Assembly: GCA_023634235.1 (NCBI GenBank) | Contig: JAMKCF010000019.1 | Coordinates: 7,705,684-7,769,683 of the forward strand | Source of the DNA: Pisaster brevispinus | Taxonomy: Eukaryota > Echinodermata > Asteroidea > Forcipulatida > Asteriidae | Direction: 5' to 3' | Length of the DNA: 64,000 nucleotides | Shown: positions 1 through 11,200 of the stretch, piece after piece | How positions within the stretch are numbered: the stretch's first letter is position 1 | Layout: each line of letters starts with the position of its first letter | Program-made: the position numbers and the translations under genes | Notes under the pieces: model-generated | What the model was told of the DNA's origin: nothing | What the model saw: the letters and a program-made list of their open reading frames with translations, nothing else | Database searches by the model: none

Positions 1-40
1 TTAGAACCAGTCGGGGTCATGCCATGACCCTGTAAATTTT

Positions 41-544
41 TAAAACGAACATTCAAGACCAAGTCACCCACTTTTATTCCCATTCATAAATGCCCCGTTT
101 GATTAAAAAGCGTAATAATGTTGGAAAATCTGTAAACTTTTCTGCAAATTTTTAAAACCTGTCACATCCGCAGGCTCCGTTTCTTTAACACCGTGGTTAT
201 ATCACACGCTTAAACGTGGCCACGTGATCTCCTCTCGACCAATCAGAATGGATAAACCGTTCCGGGTATTTATGAATGTGTGATATAAACAGGGCGAGAA
301 GTGATCAAACGTACGCGTGGCGTTTATTTATGTGTAACGCAATCAATACATACGGAACGGGTATTTAATGTAAAATTTATCAGCTCCGCGAAACGGAGCC
401 TATGGACATGACAGGAATTGAAAATTTACAGAAAAGATTACAGAGTTTCCAACATTATTAAGCTTTTTAACATAAGGCATGTGTGTGTGTAAGGGCATGA
501 ATGGGAATAAAAGAGTGGTGACTCGGTCTTTAACGTTCGTTTAA
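41..544. repeat. Foldback (MITE-like) element with about 150-bp arms
   Basis: The left arm, about 41-190, is matched in reverse complement by about 385-544. Matching blocks include CGAACATTCAAGACC against GGTCTTTAACGTTCG, ACTTTTATTCCCATTCAT against ATGAATGGGAATAAAAG, and CCGCAGGCTCCGTTTC against GAAACGGAGCC. The arms carry small indels, so the copy is not very young. No coding capacity is seen. The same end sequence (TTTTATTCCC) recurs near 3589 and 50515, so it is a family. Positions 1-40 look like the edge of another copy. Confidence 0.75.
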
Positions 545-668
545 AACCTTGCAGGGTCATGGCCGTGCAATAAAGGGCCTCCCCTTCAGCCCGGTCCTTT
601 AATCAAACAGCCAGGACCCTGCCGGTTTTAAACGAACGTTCAAAACCTCGTCCCACTCTTTTATTACC
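494..668. repeat. Second hairpin overlapping the right arm of the foldback
   Basis: The segment from the ATAAAAGAGTGG block through GCAGGGTC is answered by GACCCTGCCGG through CCACTCTTTTAT, with a loop of about 60 nt rich in GGGCC and CCTT. A close copy lies at 50320-50515 with the same loop, so this is a mobile foldback unit and not a chance palindrome. It shares its left arm with the larger 41-544 foldback, giving a nested structure. Confidence 0.7.
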
Positions 669-683
669 TTTATAGTAACATAC

Positions 684-2587
684 CTCTGGTAAGCTGCAAT
701 ATTGAAACAGCACAGGATCATCCTGGTATTCCTGGAGCTTTGTAACTGCTTGCTCCCCTTCTTTAAACTCTGACTTGCAGATGGCTACGTCACGCATTAC
801 CACCATACCTTTAGAGTTCACCTTACCATTGCAAATGTCTGCAAAACGCTGTCTAAAGTAACAAAAAAGAATCATTGATAAATAAATAATGAATGTTTAT
901 GAGTTTACATGGTGAGACACACTGAATATTCATTATACTGCACAATGATTGGTCCAACAAATAAGCCATTTGTGAGTTAGATTTGAATAATGTCTGGTAC
1001 AATGACTTGCTTAGTCACAAGCTACTTAGATACAAAAGCTTGCCCTAAACCATTTGATATACATGTATAGCAACTGTCTCTATAATCAAAGCGATCTCAA
1101 AGCGATCTCAAGCAGTCTATGGAATTCAAGCGGTAACTTGTGACTAGAAGCAAGCAGTTACACCAGACGCTATTCAAATCTAACATGCAAATGGTTTCTT
1201 GATGCAAATGTGCCAAACAGCTTTTGAATAAAGTGCCTTCCGATCAAAATTTGATAGGATGGCGTATACATGTAAGAGGATGGCGCACATTTTTTTTTAC
1301 AATTGGAGTCCAGTCTAGAGCTTGAGTCCAGTGCACTAAACCATGAAAGCACTGCTCATCATCTGTTGTCTTTAAAAACAAAGACAAGACACGCTCGATT
1401 TCACAAAGCACTAGTAAAGATTTATCTCAAGATGAGTTGTCAATCTTGTAGTGATTTGTATTGTTTAGATATAAGGTTTGCTAGATATTAGGTTTGCTAA
1501 CAGCTTAAAAGATCAATCTTAGATCTTTGTGAAATCGACCCAGAATTGGTTATCGACAACAAAGTATGATGCCGTGTTAAAATTAGTCGGCTATGGCTAC
1601 ATCTTGATCACTGCGTCATCATGTGATAAAGTAAAGGATGGCCATAACAACACCCAACGCAACAGCTACAGCCATAGCCAAAGCCATCTACTTGGATACA
1701 GCCCAAGTTTCAATCCGAAAGATCACTCATTATAAATTCATCTACACCAAAGTCAAGGAAATAAATTGGCATTTGAAGCCCTAAAATCACAACAGCTTAT
1801 TTTGAATGCCGCAAACAAAACAAACCCGATATGCAAACAATCCCTGACAAAACCTCAGCCATTTTTCATACTTTTCCAAGGTGATCAAGTTTGAGGAAAC
1901 ATTCATCGGTTGTTTTTTATTGAAAACTAGAGGATAGGAATTAAATAGCACTCCTCACTAATGCTAAAAAAAATAGAAGCTCAGTACACGAACCTCAGAC
2001 GTGTCAAAATTCATTGTTGAACACAACATGCTGTTCAAGCTTTATGTTTACTCTCGTGTACCGACTGTACTATTACGGTCTTGTGCGTCGATGCGGTGAT
2101 CGTGTGGAATATTTGTCTAACATACTGGTATTTTGAGCAACAGTGACGCTATCAGTGCAGAGTGCTACTCACTCTTCCTAAAACAATGATGTACATTGTA
2201 TACACATGTAGATGTACTTTCTCTAGTTATCCAACATGATAGGTTAAGCCCAATAAACTTTGTGCAGTGTTGTTAAGTTTTCTATGGCAATTTCTTCAAA
2301 GAAAAAAAGAGGGAATCAGCTGATCAGCTGAAAAGTTGCATGCCTGGTGTTTAAAGTACAATAATGACATTTCATTTTCGTTTCAAACTTAGAACAAAAA
2401 CGGAATACCTGCATTCATCTATCAGGTTATGGGATACAAGATTGCGCACCACCAAGAAGCCATCTTTCTCATATGAAGCCACTTGTTCTGGGCTTAGCAG
2501 AGTGTTGGTTAGAACATACTGGGTGTTGGTAGGGCTGCTGACTGATGACGAAAAACTGGCTGAGCCTGAACTGGTTTCATTTCTGGT
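684..2587 (-). CDS. PHYH: Phytanoyl-CoA 2-hydroxylase, N-terminal exons (partial)
   Basis: Two minus-strand exons are seen. Exon a is 2409-2587: it enters after an ACAG acceptor, ends at donor GTATTC, and encodes 59 residues plus 2 nt, including LSPEQVASYEKDGFLVVRNL. Exon b is 684-852: it encodes QRFADICNGKV then VMRDVAICKSEF and ends at donor GTATGT. Phases agree (2 nt plus 1 nt form Arg). Residue order matches peroxisomal PHYH, the Fe(II)/2-oxoglutarate dioxygenase that 2-hydroxylates phytanoyl-CoA in alpha-oxidation. The 'YEKDGFLV' block and the 'VMRDV.ICKSE' block are the N-terminal part of the family fold. The metal-binding HxD...H residues lie in later exons, off the left edge. The first exon, expected to carry the PTS2 peroxisomal signal and to end in phase 0, was not identified. 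The single intron, 853-2408, contains a MITE at 1395-1537. Confidence 0.9.
1395..1537. repeat. MITE with GATTTCACAAAG terminal inverted repeats
   Basis: Begins CGATTTCACAAAGCACTA and ends ATCTTTGTGAAATCG, an inverted pair. The inside holds ATCTCAAGATGAG and related palindromes. A second copy with the same ends lies at 47641-47809. This one sits in the PHYH intron. No coding capacity. Confidence 0.7.
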
Positions 2588-3588
2588 CTGTAAGTTTTCT
2601 GTTAAGGTAATCAGAAGAATCCCCCTTTGGAAAGTCACAACTGTTACAGTCTACAAACTACATGTTCCAACAAGACTTGTATTTGAAGAAAATCTCCACA
2701 AACCAGTAACCACATACATGTATTCTTTGAGAACTTTCACAGAACCATAATTTCTTTTACAAAACCACAAGCATTAATTTTATTCAAATGTTTGCTTTAC
2801 TCTAGGAGGTTCGGAAGTGATAAGCTTTGAAAGTGTTCATCAGTACAGGCTGGCTACTTGTAAGGACCGTGCAGATTTTACCTAGATAAAGGGCACCTCT
2901 ATGAGAAAACTTCAGTTTGAACTGGAACATTTCAAAGCGCATCAGGGCAATGACCAGGAGCAATGAAGACAATTGCCGCGAATGCCTCTGTGAAGTTACC
3001 AGGCCTGCTAGTAAATGTATTAAAAGTAGACTGCAAGTCTTGTTTAAATATTGGTTATTAATAAATACCTGGGACAGTTTCAAGTCTCTGATTGGTCGAA
3101 GACTGGTCACGTGGGGGTGTACTAACATGCGATATAAAGACCGGCTCAGTGAACGAGCGAATAAATGGCCCCTTAACAAGCACATTGTTGTGTAAAATCC
3201 TATGCACTATGTGCTTGTTGCGCGGCAAACTACCGGTATCAAGTCAACTCATTTCTTTGTGCGTATTTATTTTTTTTCAGCAGGGACAGATAGTGCCGCG
3301 TGCGGAAACATACCAAGCGTAGGCGTGAACGCGCAGACAATGTATCAATTTAGGGTAGCTGGTACATGCGCATGAAACAAACATAATGCAAAGTCATAGT
3401 CTGGTTCTTGAAAATATGTATATATAAACAGTTAATTATGTGTAAGAGATTAGGTACCACACAAAAGTTGAACAGCCAAACGATTGGCCCTTGAACATGA
3501 GTAGAACATTTCTAAAAATATCGGCGAAAGAAAAATCACAAATTCTGACAATTTTTACAGTTTTTTTCGTTATGAGGCATTTATTAAT
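2588..3588. other. Region upstream of PHYH exon a; dispersed repeat copy, otherwise nothing recognised
   Basis: No coding exon could be supported on either strand. About 2880-3011 is a plus-oriented copy of the dispersed family containing GGGCACCTCTATGAG, CTGGAACATTTCAAAG and a terminal AGGCCTG; other copies lie near 8968, 22140, 39310, 46914 and 63711. The missing first exon of PHYH should lie here or further right on the minus strand. Short open frames here have no recognisable motif. Confidence 0.5.
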
Positions 3589-3754
3589 GGGAATAACAGT
3601 GCGATGAGCCGGTCTTCACTGTGTGGTAATGACCTTGGTTGGTGGTTGGCCGCTGTTAATGGACCGAGCCTTCGGCTCGGTCCATTAACAGCGGCCAACC
3701 ACCAGCCCGGTCATTACCACGCAGTGAAGACCGGCTCATCGCACTGTTATTCCC
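3589..3754. repeat. 166-nt near-perfect hairpin
   Basis: Starts GGGAATAACAGTGCGATG and ends CATCGCACTGTTATTCCC. The arms of about 82 nt pair with only about five mismatches and meet at the tight centre GGACCGAGCC-TTC-GGCTCGGTCC (near 3672). The outer bases resemble the termini of the 41-668 foldback family, so this is probably a young member. Such high arm identity suggests recent origin or arm-to-arm gene conversion. Confidence 0.85.
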
Positions 3755-3965
3755 TAATTAACTACTATTTAAGTTCCTGGACTTTGATCAATGATTCACC
3801 GATTGTTTTGAACCCTGATGAATACATCCCAACTGTTGGGACACACACATTGCACATACCGGGCAATCGTTCAAAACACTAATAGTTTTAACCCAATTAC
3901 TATCAATACTCTCCTGCCAAAGTGGCCTGTGCCACTATAAACTACAACAACACTTATAATAATAT

Positions 3966-4651
3966 TGTAACGAAAATACAACTTGTGATTAATTTCCAGT
4001 AAACACACTTCATCTTAATAAAACACCTGGGTTTAGTTCATGGCCTTTATTTATAAGACTTTGGGAAAGATGAGAAATTGATATCCGAATCAACATGTAT
4101 TTTAATGAAAGGAACAAATACCAACAGTTGTTTATTCCTTAGTAGCGACTATGTTAAAATAACTTATAGAATAACTTAAGTGAAAGGACTTATACAAGTT
4201 TAATTAACCTGCACCGAAAGTGGTTAAAGGATTATTATGATTAGGAATCACATTTGTTCTAGTGGTTAATGACCAATCAGAATAGAGCAATTGGCATTTT
4301 GCTGTGAGACACTAGCTCCTTGAGATATTCACGCACGCCAAAAGCTATAAAAGACAAGCCATTTGAGAGCTCAGTTCAGTTTGTGACTTGTTCTTGCCAC
4401 CGAGGAGCAGCTAAACTGAGAGGAGCGCGTGCCGCAATGCCTCAGCGTATTCGACAGCTGATGCACATGGGTGCTCTGTCTCGGTGTTTAGTTTACATTG
4501 TCTGTGCACATATTAAGCAGTATGAATCCTCACATAAAAGAGTTGCTATACTCGTTTGAAGAACTCAACATGATCTCTCGAGTTAGAATTCCTGCCTAGG
4601 TTCTCTCTTAGGGCCGTAGTCAATTGATCCGGTAATTGTGCGCCCGCTACA
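3966..4651 (+). mobile_element. Probable solo LTR of an LTR retrotransposon
   Basis: The segment starts TGTAACG and ends CGCTACA, imperfect inverted ends of the TG...CA type, and is flanked on both sides by ATAT (3962-3965 and 4652-4655), as expected of a short target-site duplication. Inside is an RNA polymerase II promoter layout: CCAAT at 4273-4277 and TATAAAAG at 4346-4353. No internal retroelement coding region adjoins, so a solo LTR left by LTR-LTR recombination is the simplest reading. Orientation is set by the TATA box. The family is unassigned. Confidence 0.6.
4346..4353 (+). promoter_or_regulatory. TATA box inside the solo LTR
   Basis: TATAAAAG, about 70 bp after a CCAAT box (4273-4277). 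Transcription would be expected to start near 4375-4385, at TCAGTTCAGT. No gene downstream on the plus strand is evident, which supports an LTR promoter over a host promoter. Confidence 0.45.
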
Positions 4652-6042
4652 ATATTAATAAATGATATAATTATAGAATTTATAAAATGCTTTTAAGGGT
4701 TTTCAAAGCGCTGACCAAGAACAAGAAAACAAGGGAGTTGTGAATAAGAAGTATACACAACACTTTTTGAAAATAGTGAGAGACGGGGAGTTCCTGATGT
4801 TGATTGGAATGGTGCTGATGCTGGAAGCTTGGGGCATTAAGACCATTGCCGAGGAATTTGAAACTTAAACGAATGGTACGAAGATTGTCTTTAGAACTTA
4901 GAAGATCTGAGTCTAGCCCACCTTGTTGGGCTGATGGCTCATTTAACATTGGTTGTATCATACTCAGTCATAGTCCCCATTATTGATAAGACCGATGTTT
5001 AAAAAGTGAGCCAAAACAACCCAACTAGGTGGTCCTGCCCTGCCCGGTTGAACTTTCACAGGTGACTTATATGGTATCTTTATTGAGAATTTAGCTATAA
5101 ATCAGAATTATTGCCACATTACTGTCATTACGTTGACAATAATCAGTAAAATAGTATGACGAGGCTATGACCCTATCCTACTAGTCCCACTTAGTTAAAT
5201 AAGTTAGTTGCGATAATCGTAACCCTCCAGGTCAGGCCTCCCCGACCATCGGGAGGATGGAGGGTTACAATCGATCGTAGCCCAGGTTGGACTCCTCTGT
5301 CACTGACGTCCTGCCACCACCAGGGATAGATTGCAACTAAGCCCCACTACAGACCAGTGCACTTTTTGCAACACAACTTCACAGCTATTGACATGATTGA
5401 GCTAATTCCATGAAAACAACTTAGTTATAACTTATATAAGCATGAAAAGGGTACCTATCTACAGTGTTTCTGTCATCTTACACAATACACACATCAATAA
5501 AACACAATTGTTTCATCTGAAAGGATACGACAGGGCACGGGGTACGTTTGCGTTCCCTTGGAACGCCTAGATGTCCACACAAAACTTCAATACGACGATT
5601 CGCCATTTATTCCATTGACTAGCTGCTTAACTACTGCTGAATGACTGAAGCTAGCTGCTGTAGTGTATTTTTATTCCGGACTATTGTTTGTATTACGTGA
5701 TAACGACAGAGGGCGCAATTCTATCAAGTTTGTTTCGATCAGCTGCAGGGGCTGGCTAGCTGCATGTGCGCTGTCTCGTCGCGTCGGGTTCGATCTAGGG
5801 CCCTTAACGGGGCTAGTCCGTCTAGACAGCGATTTGCTATTGTTGGCAATCACACTGAAATAAACATTACGACATACGTGCAGACCTTGATCCATCCTTA
5901 CGCCTTTCCTATCTATCCAGGCTAGTGCCTTTTTAGGGGTAAGTTTTATTTAGTGAGTGAACAAATTAAACGGTGAACACCTCGAAGTAATTGGTAATTA
6001 ATTTTGCTTTCATTTGTATACGAAAATGTACAAAATAAATAC
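4652..6042. other. Gene-free stretch with one small hairpin
   Basis: No supported exon. At 5213-5285 an imperfect hairpin pairs CGTAACCCTCC with GGAGGGTTAC; a related hairpin (AACCCTCCATCCTCC ... GGGAGGATGTAGGGTT) lies at 59084-59144. The phrase CCCAGGTTGGACTCCTC at about 5281 recurs at about 7482, showing another dispersed repeat. The remaining open frames look random. Confidence 0.4.
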
Positions 6043-6046
6043 TTAA

Positions 6047-7408
6047 AGGGGCACACCGGCTTCGTTGGGCTATTTGGGCTACAAAATAGGCTAACATATG
6101 ACTTCAAAGGTCTTCCAGGAATGGAGAAGAACGGTTCCTAAAAGAAACCATCAAATTTTGCCGTTTTTGAGCATTTTTCAAAAAACGAAGGTCACGTGAT
6201 TTATCCGAACCAAAAAAGTGGTTCGGATAAATCACGTGATCTTCGGAGATAGTTTTACTTCCAGCCGTATAAAAGTAAATTACTGAACCAAATTGAAATC
6301 TGTTTTTTTAAATATTGTTCATGAGTATTTGAAAAAAAAGACTATGTATTCAGATTATTGATACAATTTGTTAATAATGATGAAAAATCGAACGTAAGAT
6401 TCGCATTCAGAGAGTCCGTGCAACCGAAGCGTGTTTTCGGCGCACCAGCGTGGGAGCTAGCGGAACGTAAACCTTGGGGCATATCCCGTACAGCCTGTGC
6501 CGTGTCTCGTGGGGCCAGAGAGACAAGCCCGGGCTTGCCGGTCTAGCCGTGAGCTTGGGAGCTTGTCGGAGGGGTAGGGAGCCAGACCAACAATTACGTT
6601 TTGTTAAGGAGATTTTTAGTCTGATACCCTAGCTATTATCCCCTAACTATTGCAACGTGTTGCCTGCGCTACACACGCGGGACGACGACGGAGAATAATA
6701 TCCCATACAGCTGGTCTACTTCTATGATAGCTGCAGTGTCCAACCCCCCCCCCCCCACAATTGCTGCTTTTGCTGGCTTTCCCTTTGGATTTATCGTGTT
6801 TGGGGTTTTTTACTTTTTACTTTTCGTTGGACCACCTTCTGGGTGTTTTTCCTTGCGATGTTTTTTGTACCGATCCTTGGATGTCGAAGAAACGTTCTCC
6901 ATTGCAAGTACACAGAATATAGTACGTCGTCGTACACAGAATACAGGTTGGGGTGCGTTTTCGCGGTCGTAACCAATAACTGTTTCAATGGCAAGTTCAA
7001 CCGAAACAGTTATTGGTTACGACCGCGAGCGGATTTCGACTAGGACTGACCATAGAGCAAGGAACCCATGCTCTATGGACTGACGTCCGTTCATGTCTGT
7101 TTTTTATTTACACGTGAATTTGTGCTTGATGGATAGGAAGTCTGGATCCTCATGCCTCGCCATTTTTATAATTTATACATAAACAGAGCTCCAGTCTACT
7201 TACAACATTGCGCAACATTGTACGTAAACTTGACAGTTGCAACGGCTGGAAAAGCGTATAAGCTGACCTTTGACCGCATTTTGTTTTTTTCACATTTTTC
7301 ATTAATTACGTGATATTTTGATGATTTTTTTTTACACGAACCATCTAAAAATTGTTGTCTGTCATTCCACATCACTATATTAGGTAAACAGTAAGCCGGT
7401 GTGTCCCT
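6047..7408. mobile_element. Non-autonomous DNA transposon flanked by TTAA
   Basis: The left end AGGGGCACACCGGCTT and the right end AAGCCGGTGTGTCCCT are inverted repeats (15 of 16 match), bounded by TTAA at 6043-6046 and 7409-7412. TTAA duplication is typical of piggyBac and Kolobok superfamilies; the AGGG terminus fits Kolobok better, but this is inference. The 1362-bp interior has no transposase frame. It holds two strong hairpins, 6188-6245 and 6962-7027 (25-bp perfect arms), and a GC-rich CpG-containing block at about 6400-6700 unlike its AT-rich surroundings. Confidence 0.7.
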
Positions 7409-7412
7409 TTAA

Positions 7413-8291
7413 ACAAGTTCAACTTAAACCATGGAGGAAGGAAATTGTATGCTCAAACTTGCTGTAGTACTAGTTAGTAAAGCCCAGGTTGGACTCCTCC
7501 TAGATAGTAAGTTAGTAGTACCATTTACCATCTTTATAACAAGTAAGCTTTCGCATTTGGATAGAAATATGATCGAAATACATCCTATTCCTAAACCCCA
7601 CGGGTATACCACCCTAACTGTAGTGTACTTACATAATCTTTGGGCCTTTTCCAAAACTTGGCTTGTTTGATGTTGAAGCATGCAAAATGCACACAGTAAG
7701 CCCCAAAACAGTTGATGGAGCCTAGTGCTCAAGCCGAGGCTGGAAAAGACACTAGAGGGCCAGTTCCGTGCAGTCCATATATAGTAGTGTTCAAAGTGTT
7801 GCCTGTCTCTGTTATATTTTTAGTCTGGGATAGACCCAGTAACTGGGGCGCTGCACTCCTCTTTGTTAACATTTTGACGGTCATAAAATTTTGAACTCGA
7901 GAACGACTGTCAATGTCAACATTTTTTAAAAGAGGAGAACGCCACCCCAGTTAATACTTGGTATAAGTCTGGGAGAATTTTCAAATTTGAGAATTTTTGA
8001 GTTGGGTGATCAACACAACCTCTTGGCCTTGACCAAAGGCTTACGGTCAAATAATCTATAGTTTGGATGATCATAAATCCATGCATTGCCAGACTGCAGT
8101 TAGACTCATTATAACATTACAGCACGTGTTGTATTGAGCCATGCAGTGATTGGCCGGATTTTAAACCCCATCCCCGACTCCCCTAAGTCAACTTTTGGTC
8201 CATAAGAATTAGTCTGGACCATCCCCTCCCCTATTGTTATTTTCTGTTTTATAAAACATTTTTAACAATCAGTTTTTTTCTTCCTCCAGAA
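7413..8291. other. Intergenic stretch 5' of the SLC35A gene, with a hairpin
   Basis: Holds an imperfect hairpin at 7822-7974 in which AACTGGGGCGCTGCACTCCTCTTT is answered by AAAGAGGAGAACGCCACCCCAGTT. Its inner words recur in the hairpin at 55327-55424, so it is a dispersed element. The 5' untranslated exon of the transporter may lie here, because the coding ATG is only 3 nt after a splice acceptor (CCTCCAG at 8283-8289). Confidence 0.4.
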
Positions 8292-11200
8292 ATGCTTGGC
8301 CTGAAAGGTTTCTGGAGCTGGGTTGTGTTTGCAGCATACATCACTCTATTTGTTAATAACAGTTAAGTTGTATTTCCAACTGTTCCAAGCCACTTGAAGT
8401 TGTGGATTCCCCAGGTGGATCTAAAAACAAGTTTAAAGTAAGCATGCCTGCAGTGCCTTGATGGTGATCAGAGACATTGATTGAGAGGTTATTTGGCAGG
8501 GGAAGGAGATGGGGTGTTAGGAGTAATTCACTGGAGGACTGGGAGAACACTTTCTGTCATCCAACTATCCTACCCCCACAGCACCCAGACCGCACCCCAC
8601 TGCACCCCCACGGCCTTCTGGGAACCACACGCTCACATGACCCTTACTTCAAACAAATGCTCGCTTGAAACTTTATTGTAGCAGTAGTCCTAGCACAGCA
8701 GTTTTCCCCTTTTAGGGAGCACTTCTCTTTTAACTTTGTATGGAAGTTCACAAGAGGCATCAACAAGCCACAGCAGAAACAAACCACAGTAAAAAAGAAA
8801 CTGACCTTACTGAGGATGATTGTGGGTTAATCCAAGACCTGAATTGGCACCATTTGATAATTTTCACAATATTAACGTAATTCAAAATGTGGTCCATAGC
8901 AAAATAAGCCTACATCTGATTTTTCAACATTATTGTCGCTTGTTTGAAAATCTACAAACCAAATTGCAGGCCTCGAAATAACCCACGGCACCCACAGCAA
9001 TTGCCGTGGTGCCCTGTGCTTTTGCTGTGGTGCCCTTTGCAAAGTTCCAGGAGGAAAATTGCAGTGCCCCTTCAAGAGCAAAGTTCAAGGCCTGAAATTG
9101 CAATAATGGTATGATGTATTTGGATTCAGATTTGTTGGTGACAGTATCAAAGAACAAGGACAACCAGTACAGTTACAGCACTCTCTCTGTTGTTTTATTG
9201 ATTGAGTTTTCAAAACTCATTGTATCAATTTTAATATGTTTGCGAAGGTAAGTAGTGCTCAGCTTAATTTAATGCTAATCCTGTTTGAAAATGAATTCTA
9301 TAGTCGGACAGTTGATAACTTTATCTTGTCACTGAGTCCACTATGAGGCAACTTTCCACCTCATGTTCTCTTCAGGTGGTTTTGAAACTTGAGTAATACT
9401 CATGAGTTCTGAGAGTGACTCAAATGCAGGGTGTACTTTTCAAAGGCCAATATTCTCATTTGGTGTATCCCAACATATTAGCATAAAGCAAGCGTAAAAT
9501 AACACACCTGTGAAAAAAAATAAAGAAAGAAACCGCCCCTTATTGCATAGAATTGTGTGCTTTCAGATAGCACTGAGAAGGGCTTCATGCCTGAAGTCTT
9601 TCTCAGATTCAAATATTTGGGTGAGAAATTACCTCTTTCTCTAAAACTACACCACTTCAAAGGGTGCCAATTCTAACAATGTTTTATAGTATCAACAGCT
9701 CTCCAATGCTCTTTAAAAGTAAGTTTTTATGGCATTAATTTTTGGAGTAATTAACAAAGGTGTACCCTGCCTATTACTCATAGGGGTATTCAAGTGTAAA
9801 TTTGTAAAGTGTATTCTGTGGTTAACCTGGTTCTCTTGTAGGTTAACACTATTCAAAGTAAGGCTGTCTGAGAGAGTGTTATTGAGTTATTGCTCGAATT
9901 TAGGATGAACATCCACAAGACCACAGGACTTGTGGCTTACAATGTTTATTAGGCAAAATTACATTTTAGAAGACCAGAATTGAATGAGAAGAAAAAAAAG
10001 ATGAATACCGTTCAGTTCACAGTTTAATATTTGAACGGTTTAACTTGAACAAGCGCTAAGAGAAGATTTATCTCATTTGTATTTATGGGTCAGTATTCTT
10101 CATTAGTCAACAGAACTAGAACTAGAACTAGTGAGTGTGCCAAACATGAAGTATACTCAAGATATACTCATGAGTATCACTAGTGACATACTCAAATACA
10201 ACCCAAAGTTGCATTTCATAGTAGGTGCCAACTGGCAAAATACTCTTGCTTTGTGTCATTCTCCTGGCGTTTGCATATTCAAGAAAATACTTAAGTTAAC
10301 ACACGTGAACATGCTCTTTGTTATCAACAATCATCTTACAAAGGAAAAAATTATTTTCCTACTATCTTCAGGTACTTTGATTTGTATCGTTTTGATGATC
10401 CCTTTCCAAGAATCTTAACTACCGTTGTGATGTCTTTCTCTATTTCTTGCAGCCAATCAGTTACAGCTTTGATTACAGATTTCACATCCAACAGAAAAGG
10501 TTAGTTGCTATATTTTTTTATATTTTTGTTTTATTCCCAAGCTAATGGAATACGCCCAATGGACCTTTATCATGCTGCCATAAGCTTTGTCAAATACCCT
10601 GTGTGTGATAAGAATAACAAATACTGATTCACATTTAAACACAAAAGGGTCAGACTATAAATAACTAGGTCTTTGGTCTCATGGTACTTAGTAATTTGCT
10701 TTGTTTTTTTTCGTATTGCACTTGTGCTATTGAGATAACTGTCAATATGTCACTTAATGTTCACATTATGGGGAAGAAGTTGGTTAACCAGTTCATACTT
10801 TCCTTGATTGGGGTTTGTTCATTTCAGCGTTTTTGTACTACATGGTACCATCGGGACTATACTGCATTTGTAACAACCTGGTATTTTTCAACTTGGTGCA
10901 TTATGATCCGACAACTTACACAGTCCTTATGCAGTTTGGTATAGTCACCACGGGGCTGATATACCAGGTAACTATATTCCACCACTTTTTGAATGCGAAG
11001 GCTTCTCCTGGCAGGCAAAGTACCATAGGTGTAGTGACTCTTGATTTCACTTGTTTGAATAGGAATTTGAATTATACAGTCGGTGAATTAGAGCATCCTT
11101 ATGGAAATGTGGTATCCTTACACTACACACTGATAGAGCTACCCAAGTCTAGACATTACCTCATCAACATCCAATCATGACCCAACCTAACTAATGAATA

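Noticed and set aside
2802..3185. 127-residue minus-strand frame as PHYH exon 1
   Set aside because: Overlaps a dispersed repeat copy, has no PTS2-like signal, and does not end at a phase-0 donor that fits.
9685..9722. Tiny exons near 9685 and 9841 for the SLC35A gene
   Set aside because: They look bounded by AG and GTAAG but introduce stops in the required phase, whereas exons 9130-9247 and 10453-10499 join perfectly without them.
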